A stretch of DNA of 64,000 bases from Chloromonas sp. AAM2 (lineage: Eukaryota; Chlorophyta; Chlorophyceae; Chlamydomonadales; Chlamydomonadaceae): positions 162,243 to 226,242 of the forward strand of contig QAXH01005824.1 of assembly GCA_004335635.1 (NCBI GenBank), in the 5' to 3' direction. How positions within the stretch are numbered: the first letter of the stretch is position 1; every line of letters begins with the position of its first letter. The notes beneath the pieces are model-generated. The model was given only the letters and a program-made list of their open reading frames with translations, was not told the origin of the DNA and did not search any database. Shown piece after piece: positions 45,727 through 57,007 of this stretch. A program made the position numbers and the translations under genes.

Positions 45727-48700
45727 ATGGCAGAGGCGACGAACACACCGATCTATGTGACAATCTTCGTCATCGCATGCTGGTACACCTGCAACATTCT
45801 TGTGGTTCTCGGGAACAAGTATCTGCTCGCGCACACCGGCTTCAAATACCCGGTAGGTGGGCCATCACTAGGGGCCAGCCTCGACACTCACAAGGTTTAA
45901 AGCCGTTGAATAGTGAGTCTAAAGCAGTGACCAGTTTGGTAGATAAGAAGGGCCAGTCTATGGTGCACGGCAGCCAGGCCAAGCTGCGTGTGAGGATTTC
46001 AACCATTTGCGCTGGCAGGGTGTTCAGGGGGCAGACAGAAGCGCATCTGCTCGCAACTCTGCCCAAGCTTGCCTTGTGCATGTGAATACTTATTGCTATT
46101 GCTATGCAGGTGTTCCTGACTTTGTGTCACATGGTTGCATGTGTCTTGCTGGGTGTGGCAGCATCCTCCGTTGTGCCCATCAAGCCAATCAAATCTAGCG
46201 CCCAAGCATGGCGTGTGGCTGTGCTTGCCACCATGTTCTGTGGCACAATTCTGCTGGGCAATGCATCATTGCAGTGAGTGGTTCTCAGACAGCCAGGTGA
46301 TGTGAGGCATTAGCAACGGATGAACAGCATGTGCAGCAACCGGCAGGCAGGTGCATGTGGACAACAGCACTGACGGACTCTTAGCATCTGAAAAGCTGCT
46401 AATAAACAAGTTCAGGTCAATACAGGTCGGCAAACAAGTGGCAGCGTACGAACAGAAGCCATTCTTCAGTGCATTCGCTAAAGGCCTCAAAAGGCCCGAG
46501 TTAAAACAGTCAATACAAGTCGCGTTGGGTGCTTCCATGCAGGTACCTGCCGGTTTCATTCAATCAGGCTATCGGGGCGACCACTCCTTTCTTCACAGCC
46601 ATCCTGGCCTTTGGATTGCAAGTGAGTGCACACTGTGCTTTGGCATCCGCCCGCCACCCCGTACCTTGCCAACCCCTGCAGCGCACACCCTGCTTCCGGC
46701 CCCCAGCCAGATGCTCCGAGACTTAAGAGGCGCAATTTTTTATGTCTGCAACCTGGTCCCATGTAACACTTCCTCAAAACCTCACAAGCAGGAAGGGTAC
46801 CAAGATTTGCCGGCCCGGCTAACAGCATCACCTGCCATCCTTTTAGTGTAAACACTGGTGCGGGCACCTTGACCTTCTGTAAGACCTGCCTTGGCCGCAG
46901 GGCACGCGGGAGAGCACGATGACATACCTGGCGCTAGTGCCTGTCATGGGGGGGGTGGTGGTGGCCAGCGGAGGCGAGCCAGCCTTCCACCTGCTGGGCT
47001 TCATCCTCTGCATGTCAGCCACAGCGGGCAGAGCACTCAAATCAGTTGTGAGTTCAGGGGTGCCACACCAACAGGGTGACAAGCAACTGCCATCCGTCAT
47101 CTCCGCCATGTGGTTGAGTGGCGTCTGCTCAGTGGCAAGACCGTCCTTCCTGGGATGTCTCGGTGGTGCATAATGTAAAACCATTCAGCACATGAGAGCG
47201 CATTAAGAACATATGGTTTGGTGCCTAAGGATCACACGGCTGCATCAAATCAAGTTCATGCACGTGTGCTGCTTCTGCCTTCTTTGTCATTATCATACCT
47301 CATTATCATCGTCGTCGTAGAGCCTTCCTTGTTACGACAAGGGCTCATCACATGGACAGCCCACCTTGCTTTTCTATGTGCTTTGTTTGTGGCCTGCAAT
47401 CCTCAGGTGCAAAGCATGCTGATGACCGACCCCTCGGAGAAGCTGGACCCCATGAGCCTACTGCTGTACATGAGCGGGGTGTGCTCCGTCATGCTGCTGC
47501 CCACGGCGCTCATCATGGAGCCCACTGCCTGGCAGGACGCCTTGCGCATCTACAGCACCAACAGGCACTTCCTATGGTGAGCTATGCACGGCTGGATGGG
47601 GTGCAAGCCACGCTGCCGACACACAAAGATTGGAGGCATGCATTGGGTTCCATTGCAATCTAGCAAGGTCAATCTCTGATGTGAGGACCTCTACACGGGG
47701 CTGCGTTTGCCTGGGTGCTGGGTTGAGGGGCAGGCAGCAGCGGATGGGGTTGCCGGGGCATGGCCATTGCAGTGAGCAAGAGCAAAGCCCATGCTGCTGT
47801 TAACATGTGGCTGGTGGCACAGGCATGCAGGGTGGCTTGGTGCAGCAGGGCTTGGCTGCTGGGTGCCTGTGGCACCAACTCATTGCATGTGCACTGCAGC
47901 ACCTGAGCGCTCACGGTTTATCATCTGATTGGGTGGGCCACAGGAAATCCTCCTTGTTCAACTTGCCATGCCTTCCACTCCGTGAGCCCTGAGCCCTGCC
48001 TGCTTGCGCACACAGGTGGATGATTGTCAACGCTGTGCTTGCCTACCTGACCAACCTCCTCAACTTCCTGGTCACAAAATGCACCAGCGCCTTGACCCTA
48101 CAGGTAAGGGTGCAGACAGAAAGAATTCTGGGATGGAGGTAGGCGGGGCAAATGGTTTGGTCAATAGTGCAGGAATGGGCGTGGCGAATCTGAGCATGAG
48201 GACTGGGGGCATGGGAGCATGGCATTTGGAAGGATGCAATCAGGGGCTGACAGGCATGCGAGAGGCTTGCCATTTTGAGTAGTCAGCCCCTGCCTTGCAA
48301 GCATATTGCCGGTAAAAGTACCCTCTCGTCGGGACGTTTTAATATTACTTATATGCTTAGTACTTATATGCTAAGTAACTACCCTCTCGGCGGGACGTTT
48401 CAATACTATTTATATGCTAACAGGCAGCACAGCTGCGTGGGATTGTGTGTGCTGGCAACACGCCCGTGCGGCCCTCTGATTGCCACTGCTCATGCCTGCC
48501 TGCATGTTTGCAGGTTCTGGGCAATGCCAAGGGCGTGGTGGCGGCGGTTGTGTCTGTATGCGTGTTCCGCAACCTCGTGACAAACCAGGGCATGCTGGGC
48601 TATGCCATCACTGTGTCAGGCGTCTTCCTGTACTCGTATGCTAAGAGACGGTTGCAGATTGATAATACCTTGCATCCTCTGCACGCGACTGCAAAGCAGC

Positions 48701-48804
48701 AGCGCAGCCTGAACTCCCCTCGGATGTCGGTGCACACGCCAACAGAGGCGGAGCGCAGCGCTCTGTTGCAAAGCAATCTAGGCAAGGCCATGTTCAGGCC
48801 GTGA
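45727..48804 (+). CDS. Sugar-phosphate/phosphate translocator (NST/TPT superfamily)
   Basis: Seven exons join in frame to 354 residues: 45727-45852, 46110-46273, 46543-46621, 46901-47047, 47407-47576, 48016-48103 and 48514-48804. The protein is a drug/metabolite-transporter-fold antiporter with about ten membrane helices. Its closest plant relatives are the Arabidopsis 'probable sugar phosphate/phosphate translocator' proteins (KT/KD groups), placed in Golgi or other endomembranes. Signature stretches are L-G-N-K-Y-L-L in helix 1, [69 protein letters not shown] and the C-terminal Y-S-Y-A-K-R-R. No cleavable targeting peptide is seen, which argues against the plastid inner-envelope TPT proper. 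A hydrophilic tail of about 45 residues with Ser/Thr ends the protein. The substrate cannot be told from sequence. Confidence 0.95.
48320..48420. repeat. Tandem 61-bp period repeat in the last translocator intron
   Basis: Two AT-rich 40-bp copies (48320-48359 and 48381-48420), both starting accctctcg-cgggacgttt and ending in tatatgct, lie 61 bp apart. Composition differs sharply from the GC-richer surroundings. Confidence 0.88.
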
Positions 48805-49710
48805 CTGCCAAGGGTGCAAAAGCCGCTGTGGGGTCATGGCTGCCAGGCCAGGCCGCGGTATGGTCATGCCATGTCACGTTGTACTTGATGGACTGTGGGT
48901 GCCTGTTGCAGAGCCATGCATCATGCACAGGGCTGCTGCACCCCACGTGCCATGATGATGGTGTGTGCCTGCTGCGTGCATGCCCGTGCTGCTCAAGCAC
49001 ACCATGCTTCCAAGCTTGTTGGCAGAGCTGCTGACAGGAATTTAGCGACAGCAAGCTCAATGCAAACAGCTATGTATGTGCGTGGGCGTGTGCACAGCTG
49101 ACGATGGCGATCGACCTCACCAGAGCAGAGCTCACGTGCTTCTTGACCGCCGAGCAAACCCGCAAGGTTTGGCGATGCACAAGTTGCAGTTCACGTGTAG
49201 GGTGACTTTTCGGCATGCTTCTAGAACACGAATTGACACCTAGTGCTTGACAACTGCAGTTTTACGTTCTCTGGCTTGATCTAGTCAACTATGCTTTACG
49301 CCTGCCAGAAGTTTGGTATTCGGAGATCAGGCAGGGCAGGCAGGAATGGAAGAGTATATAGCAGGACATGTAGTGCGCACATGCAACTTCACGTAGTTGA
49401 TTAGCGGTAGACTTGTTACATCAGCAAGTCGACAACGAGCGCTGGATGAACCAATGCAGCAGGAGGAGGAGGAGGAGGAGGCTGGTGACCAACTATTCAG
49501 CTGGTGACAAATTGAACAGAAGGACTTTGACATTTTATTTGTCTTTGTGAGTACTTTCTGCCGCACTTGCCGAACGACAAATAAGCCCATCGTTTGAGCA
49601 GGTGCATGGTCCTGCCCTGGTACATGAGTGTTTTTTTGCATGATTTGATCTTTTACAGCAAAATTACATACTCTCTGAGAGGCTGGTCTGCTCATCGGCG
49701 AAAAAAAGAA

Positions 49711-49730
49711 GTTTGCCAGTTTTGGGACAA
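49711..49730 (-). repeat. Dispersed terminal motif, inverted, single end
   Basis: gtttgccagttttgggacaa is the inverse of the family motif with one change, preceded by an A-rich tract (aaaaaaag) as at the left end of 38466-38696. Confidence 0.55.
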
Positions 49731-50558
49731 TTCGATAGGTTCATGGTGTCTGTGTGTTGGTCCACAACCAAATGAACAGGTCGTGTTGGTACACGGTGTG
49801 CTGTTGTGCGTGAACATGAAAGAGTTCGCCTCATGGTGTAATATCCAATATCTAAAAAATGTAATACATGTACATCTTACATCTGTGGCACACGAAGGCT
49901 GACAATATTGGGACTGCAGACAACTGTAGAAAGCGAGTCAAGGACAACTGCAACTTACATATTGGAACAACAGGGTAAATGGATTCACTGTCCAATACAC
50001 AAGCAGCCATTGTTTGTGTATATGGCGTTTGAACCCATTGTTCTCTAAATCCACAAAGCTGAGAAATTGACGTCAGACCCAGTGACATAAAAATTGACGT
50101 CAGACCTCGGACATTGTACTTCAGGAGGGCGCACATGTGCCAACCGTGCACACGAGCCATGCATGGCATTGGGAGCCGTTGTTGCTCAGTATTGGCCAGG
50201 ATGGTACTAGTCTCAACTCTTGCATGCCTTAGGTACAAACAAAACCCACGAAACCAGCTCAAGGGAGCCCCAGCTTCTTTCTGATGGCCTTCCACTTCCT
50301 TCAAGCAGCCATCTTCTTGGCATTGGTTGGTCCCCATGGGAATGGCTGACTGGGGTGCTCTTTCTTCCAGGGACACCTGCTGAGGGTGGTGGGTAGGGGT
50401 TCTTTGGTCATGCTTGCAAAGTCACGTCTCCCTATGCCTCCACTCTTACAATACAAAAAATAACCTGGACCGGTGCCCAAGTGCAGGAAATTTGGGTGAC
50501 TCACAAGATGACGTTAAAGGTCCCCATACACACAACAACACGCAGCTGCACTACAAGA

Positions 50559-50804
50559 ATGGCACCATCTGCGGCATCCATCAGCGCCTCCAGGAATAAG
50601 AAGAGACCCACTATGTCAAACGAAGCAGCAAAACCACTGGACGAAGGGCAGACGTCATCCTCAGATGCTCCTCCATTGCCAGAACAACCAAGAAAGGAGA
50701 CTTGGGAACAGGCTGTGGGACGTCTCCATGCGCAACACACGAGTTTGCTCAAGAGAGTGAAGCAGCTTGAACGCTTGGTGGCGACTTACATTACCGACTT
50801 CTGA
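50559..50804 (+). CDS. Small acidic/basic protein with C-terminal coiled coil, unknown
   Basis: ATG-initiated frame of 81 residues. The first ~18 residues are Ala/Ser/Arg/Lys-rich, a Ser/Pro/Glu-rich linker follows, and the last ~30 residues have hydrophobic heptad spacing (L-H-A-Q-H-T-S-L-L-K-R-V-K-Q-L-E-R-L-V), a short coiled coil. I do not recognise the family. The composition looks like real protein rather than a chance frame, but there is no splice or homology support. An upstream in-frame extension exists to 50481 without an ATG advantage. Confidence 0.4.
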   Translation: MAPSAASISASRNKKRPTMSNEAAKPLDEGQTSSSDAPPLPEQPRKETWEQAVGRLHAQHTSLLKRVKQLERLVATYITDF

Positions 50805-51469
50805 GGTACCGGTTTTGACAATGTAGTTCCTGTCTAGTCCTGGTTTGCTGTCCTTGAAGTGGCAATGCGCCGTCTACCGCAACACGCGATGGCCACCCCG
50901 CGATTCACCCTGTGTTTGTGCGCTGCTGTTATGTCGGTCACCGTTGCAGCTTCTCCACACTAGGATAGGATTATGCTTGCCAGTACAATGTGCTTACAAG
51001 TTTAAATCACACCGAATACAATACAAACCAGGCTCCTGAACAGCTCGTGGACCACTTGCTGCTGTCATGGCCGCGAATTCAGTTCCGAACGCGGGCGACA
51101 CACATTCTCTTGGCCGGGGGGTAACTGAAGCATTTTAAGCTTGTGTTTGTGATACGTAAGCTTGGGCTCTTACAAACGCAACCCTGAACACTGATCGGAT
51201 CTTGGGCCGGTCGGATATAGGGACTGTCACTGTACTGGGCGCAGATGACAACATTGACAGAGCTTGGCCAGACCATCGGCATGAATGTTGAGGCATGTTC
51301 TCAAGTATTCCATACTCAGTCTTAGCGTCAACGATACTGTTCAAGCAAACAGAGTCATCCCAATGAACGCAGATTCACAGATTCAAGGTTTCACAGAATC
51401 ACAGAAATCACTGGGCTCTTGACCACTGGGCTTGAAACGTTTGGAGTCTTTTCGGAACACCCTGCCCAC

Positions 51470-53908
51470 TCAGGCTACCTCACGTCTAACAAACGCCAGC
51501 CAAAGCTGAGGCAAGAGCATGCCTGCTTGCAGACCAGATGCAGGTGGCGCTTCACATGAAGAGCAGGTCTGGCCCTCCCCTGCTGTTTGATTGTTCTCAT
51601 TCATCGTGATGCCCTCTACATCCAGCATGTGGTGTGCATGGCCCACGTAGTCTAGTTCTTGCTGCATGAACATGTACAGCCGGCGTATCAAGTGGCCCTG
51701 CCCATGTCGAACGCTGCCTAGCTCTAAGAGCATGACGGACGGCTGTGACCGCTTGAAGAACTGAAAGCTCTGCACGCAGCAACAAACACACGCCGTTGGG
51801 CTTGTACGCGTGCACACTTTGATGCTGGTGCAGTGGTGCAGTTGACAGTTGTGTTGATTGTTTGCCGCACGCCCTTGCCCGCACTGAGCAGTCCGCCATG
51901 CACTTAAGGCCATGTATAACACACACACACACACACACACGCGCGCGCATGCACGCGCACACTTTGGTCGGCATGTTCGCAGTGCATGCGGAACTGTGGT
52001 TGAACTCAGGCTCACCAGATGCTCAACCTGCATCAATAGACTCCAGGTGCAGGGACCCGGGGCGGAAATATGCAAAACGTCCAGCCTGCAAAGCATTGAA
52101 ACGAACATTCAAAAACTGAGCAAAGGCCACACAACGTGAACGGTTCAATGCATCTGCACAGGCGTGACCCGGTGCCTTACATGGGGCTTGTGGGGTTGTG
52201 GGACTGCCAGGTGTGAAGCATGTTTGTCAAACTGTCCGAGTCTCGTTTGGCCGAGTCGCTGATCGTCAACTGTTCTTGCAGCACTTGAAGAGCTGCTGAC
52301 TCCTGGGCTTGTAAGGCTGCATACACTTCCTTGGGCCATGCATCGGTTATGATGCTCAGTCGACAACCATGCTGAGTGGCCAACTTGAACAAGTGCTTCA
52401 GGCGCTGGTTACGAGTTGCCTGCATGCAGAGCAGCGCACGCGTGTCATTGCGATGTGTGTGTTTGTGAAGTGACAGGGCTGCCAACTCTGGGTAAGTTGC
52501 CATGACAGGCAAAGGTGCTGCATGGTGGGGCAGGTTCCCTACGCATGCTGTGTGCCGGCAGATGTGCTTTGCAAGTGTGATGCATACAAACGCCATAGCA
52601 TGGTGCAACACCAGGGTCTGACAGGTGCACAGACACGCACACTGCGCATTAGGCGCTGATGCGCGCACATGTACACACAGACACGCAGCATGTAGCAGGG
52701 AGCGCGACACCCATGGCTACCTGAGACTCGGACGAAGAGCAGCAGCTGCTGATGCCTTGATGCGCACTCTGCTCCAGACACATGGTCTGAAAGATACTGA
52801 GTATTTGGCACTCAGGCCCATTGATGTTCATGTTTGCGTTCGCAAGGGGTCGCAGTGCCCGTTCCAACCATGGTGCCCATGCCAAGGCTATGCCGGTCAC
52901 AGCAGCTGTAGTCTGACTCGCTGCCCCAGGTTGTGCTGAAGGCGTACAGGTGGTGGCCGCCTCGACAAACAACGTTGGGCTTTTGAAATGACGCAGGATG
53001 CCGGGCAAGCCCTGCAGGGGTGGCATACACGCCAATAATGATACAATGAGACAACCACTCTGCTTAGGCCACAATCAGGCGTTATGAGCGCTGTACAGCT
53101 GAGGCACCTGGCTTCCAGACGCTTTGTTTTGGCAGGGATCTTTTTCATGAAACAGACATGTTGTTTTTGCCATGCAAAACGATCAACAATTCCTGAAAAA
53201 TCTGTTTGGGCGGCGATCAGGCGTTATGAGCGCTGTTGAGCAGAGACCCCCACCTGCCGCTGCAGATCTACATGCTTGGAGCCGTTTGCGCCCAGCCACG
53301 TGTTGGAAAAGTGGTGCAGGCCGACGAGCTTCCCGAACTGCTGAACGCAGGACAGTGCTGCTCCATCTGGGCCTTTGGCAGCTGTCCCATGGGCCGGGGT
53401 TCCTGGGATGCATGGGGATACAGTTGCACTGTGATTGTTTTTTTACAGTTGCGCCTGCCTTGATTGATGGATTACCCGTTGATATGAAAGTTATCCGCAA
53501 CAGTCAGGTTCTATCCTGGTACTGTTACACCTGGAGCCAAGCGGGTACAGCTGATGCAAGCGAAGATAGGCAGTGTCCTACCGAGCAGTGCTGCATCCAA
53601 CACTCGGCTATGAATGTGCACTGTCCTGGGTCACACCGAACACAGGCAACTGAACAGCGCGCCCTAAAGGCAATACTGACGGCCAGGACAGGGGCCTGCA
53701 AGCTGCCCTCAGCACACTGTGCATGCACATTTGTGGGATGATGTAGATGTGCACACACGCAAACGCAGGCAGACACACAGACAGACACACACACAAACAC
53801 ACACACACACACACAGGCAGACACACACACACACACACAAACACACACGCAGGCAGACACACAGACAGACATACACACACAGACACACACACACACACAC
53901 ACAGACAG

Positions 53909-53955
<47 letters not shown>

Positions 53956-56173
53956 GGCAGACACACACACACACAGACACACACAGAGACACACACACAC
54001 ACAGACACACACAGAGACACACACGCGCGCGCACGCACGCACACAGAGACACACACACACACACACACACCTGCTTGTAAGCTGCACAGCTGTGGCATGA
54101 GCGAGGCAGTGTCGCTTGCCTTACAGCCCTGCAATGCTCGCGGCCACTGCTTCCGGTGCCATGGACACAGGTTGACAGCCCTGACAACCGCTGCACAGCG
54201 GCCAGCAGCCGCCTGGCAGCTGACATCGGAATACGTGCAAGGTGTGAACCACGACCCTTTGGGCTGAATCAGAATGGTGGTGGAGGTTCCATTCTTCTTG
54301 AGCCAGCCGCTATCAGGATAAACTCCGTGCAGTTCCGGGTGTAGAATCTGGCCGTTGGTTATCAGATACTCCTGCAATCAGCAGCAGACAGTATGCTATC
54401 CAAGGTGTTCGGTGGTTCAGCCCTGTTTTTGTTGTTTTTGTTGTTGTCTTTGTCTCTGTACATACGTGTCGATGCGTGCAATGCACTTAAGGGATGTCTT
54501 TCGCAGCTTAGGGGCAAATGAACTCAAAGTCAATTGATATGAGTCATCAAACAAAAAGACAGAATCTGCAGGAGCCTGGCAGTCAGTCGCAGAACAAGCA
54601 TCAATTTCCAAGGCACCACCTGAAGTGCGGCCAGGTGTTGTTGGTTTAGTTGAAAGCATCGTCTGCAAGTTGGCCTGCACCCGCCTTAAGCATCCTTGTC
54701 AGCGCCTTGGGCCCTGTGGCCTCCAGCACCTCTAGCGGCCCAATGGCCTGCGGGTTGATGGTCTCAGCCGCACGTCGCGCCTGTGTCATCATCTTGTCCC
54801 AAAAGGGGTGGTGTGGCACACTGGCCATCTGCATGAGCACCACGGTTGAGGAGGCCCCATTGGCACACGCCTGCACTGCCATGGCCACTGGCACCACTGA
54901 GCATGCAGGCATGCAGCACATGGCTATGTGGCCAGACAGCCTCGTGTGACATGCCACTCGTAGACTGCCCAGCAGCCGTAATTCTGCTGCACAGCTGTGC
55001 ACTTGTCGACGCATGCTGGCATATGATCACTAGAGCGCTTACGTGGTAATGACTGCATGTTGTCATGTAGATGCCCACAACACTACTCAAAGTGAACCGC
55101 ATTGCACACAGCAGAACTTCCGGAGCCATTCCATGACGATAAAATGGCAGGAGCTTGACAGCCAGACCGGCCAAACTGCAACCCCTGTTTGCAACAATCG
55201 TATGGGCTTGATGCGTACCTGTGCGTTATTTACGTAGCCATCTTCCTCGCTGGGAAGCACTAAGCTGTGCCCTGCCAAACTGTCCTCAATGTTGCCATAG
55301 CATTCGGTGTCCATGTCCTACAAGTGATTCATCACCAGGATGAGGTTAGTGTGTGATAGAGTTAGTGTGCGACAGTGTGAGTGTGCGATGATGACACACA
55401 AGTTCAAATGGCGTTAAGAGCTTGTGCTACTGCAGGCAAGTACTCTTGAGCGCATCTGGCCTTTTTGATCCAGGGTTACGACCCCAACAAGCTGTTCTGC
55501 CTGATACAAGACACATCAAGCTGCCAGCCGCTGTTTGGCAGTGCTGGCCTGTCTGGCTGCAATTCGCCCTGCTCCTTTACCAATGTCTGATTGTCAACGT
55601 ATTGTGAAAGATGGATCTGGCAAACGCAATACGTTGGCAGTGCAGGCAATGTGCCAAGGTAAATGTCCCAGGCAAGAATGTGTGAATGCCCGTAGGGTCT
55701 GCAAAGACGTACCATGTAAACGCCACCGTACGCATGCAGGATGAAGATGCGTAGGGCATCAGACATCATGACAACGTTGTCCATGCGCCGGAAAAGACCA
55801 AAGTACCAGCCATACTGCCGCTGTAGCAACGCCTCACCCGTGTCAAGGTCCCACCTCATGTAGCGCCAGCCCGGGTGGTGAGCCTGCCAGGGGGCAGGTG
55901 GATTGCAAGCATGCTGACAACAGCATGGTATGTGTACTTCTAAGGCCATGTGAGTTGTCAAGGGGTGCGCACCTTGCATGAGCGCCACCAGTCACGTCTG
56001 AAGGTTCCAGCCTGCAGCTGTTGCTGCAATGCTTCTGGTCCAGCTAAAAACATCTGATGCATCACGCGTGGAATGCCACCGGGAATGCCATCCTTGACTG
56101 GTGTGCCAAGTGAGAATAATTGGTGTTGCGCCGAGACAACGACCAAAGGCCAGAACAGGCAAAGCAAAAGCAT
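51470..56173 (-). CDS. GT32-type glycosyltransferase with long C-terminal extension
   Basis: Exons in order of translation are 56173-55973, 55883-55713, 55317-55219, 54870-54681, 54565-54462, 54371-about 54070, 53340-53254, 53011-52721, 52419-52181, 52085-52016 and 51769-51470, about 683 residues. Family 32 enzymes transfer sugars in the Golgi (Och1-type mannosyltransferases and relatives). The N-terminus (M-L-L-L-C-L-F-W-P-L-V-V-V-S-A) is a signal anchor. Catalytic-domain motifs are I-P-R-V-M-H-Q-M-F, W-W-R-S-C, the G-W-R-Y-x-x-W-D stretch, S-D-A-L-R-I-F-I-L-H-A-Y-G-G-V-Y-M followed across a splice by the D-x-D motif D-M-D-T-E-C, then H-P-F-W and a G-L-H-H-F-S-N-T-W-L-G block like the terminal His/Trp motif of the family. 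The exon ending near 54070 finishes inside a (GT)n tract, so its end is uncertain. The last ~300 residues have no recognised domain and could belong to a separate gene, although phases continue. Confidence 0.85.
51918..51960. repeat. (AC)n(GC)n microsatellite
   Basis: AC run followed by alternating GC/CA, in the GT32 gene intron between exons 52085-52016 and 51769-51470. Confidence 0.9.
53751..54070. repeat. 320-bp imperfect (AC)n array at a splice donor
   Basis: Imperfect AC array with agac and cgcg interruptions. On the minus strand it is a GT array that starts at the end of GT32 exon 54371-54070, so any of many GT dinucleotides could serve as the donor. Confidence 0.92.
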
Positions 56174-57007
56174 CCATAAGCTGCGACGGATGGCAGGTTA
56201 TGCTTGTCGCTTTCCACGCAAGATGGTGGCAATCTGTGCCCTCCAAATCATTTAGACATCAAGGCCCCCCGGACATCTTGTACGCGAGTCGGAGCCTGCC
56301 AAAATGCCCATTTGATAGCTAGTGTTTGACACGCCGTGGCAACAAACCCTACGTACACTATGAGATTACTCTCTTGAACGGTCCAGTAGGCAATGCCAGG
56401 GCATACCATCACAATCGCTCAGCTCTATCCTGCTTGGCTCCTCAAGAGATAGTGGCATTGCCACTTGCTACTCAGGTGCTCTCCAACAGACTCGAGCTTT
56501 CAGCGTTCACACTGATTAGCCATGCGTCCACCGGTCACAGCATATCATCACAACAACATATCATCACACCCGCGAGGCCCAATCACTGTCCTTCTCACGA
56601 TGGTGTCAGGCAAGTCTGCGAAAGCCTTATAACAAGAATGATGACGAAGTTTGACCAGGTGCTTGCCATCCCTCTGTGCGATATTTGCCAACGCGGCAGG
56701 TTGTACCGTGTCTAGAAAGTGGTACGGTGGCACCAGCACACGGTCACTGGGACGTGCTTAAAAAGGCTTGAAATCAACGGGTCACTGGGTCATGGGAGGC
56801 CCGGCCAATCTTCTTCAACCATGCGACTTTGCACAAGGCCCGCCCACATTTACTATATTTACACGAGTCTTGACACGAACGCACAGGTGAATCAATCAAA
56901 CGTACGTTGAATAGTACGAGCAGAGTTAGCACAGACACACCAGCAATTAAAGTGGCAAACACACCACCAACACCCATGCCTGGGTCTTGCTGCCGCCCCT
57001 GCATGCG
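56174..57007. other. Spacer between SufE-BolA 3' end and GT32 start
   Basis: Both neighbours are on the minus strand. A TGTAA on the minus strand (56863-56859), about 145 bases after the SufE-BolA stop, fits a polyadenylation signal. The remainder would hold the GT32 promoter. No supported ORF. Confidence 0.5.

Larger units (their letters stand above)
48805..51469. other. Convergent intergenic region with a small ORF
   Basis: 3' UTRs of the translocator (+) and of the GT32 gene (-), a (GAG)n run at 49460-49482, one end of the TTGTCCCAGAACTGG family at 49711-49730 and the small ORF at 50559. A minus-strand TGTAA at 51174-51170 may be the polyadenylation signal of the GT32 gene. Confidence 0.5.

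Noticed and set aside
53172..53741. Plus-strand 189-codon frame
   Set aside because: It overlaps the GT32 exon 53340-53254 on the other strand and lacks any family signal.
53525..54377. Minus-strand frames with long Cys/Val runs and plus-strand Thr/His runs over 53751-54070
   Set aside because: Translations of an imperfect AC/GT microsatellite. Only the non-repetitive part at 54371-54070 is a credible exon.
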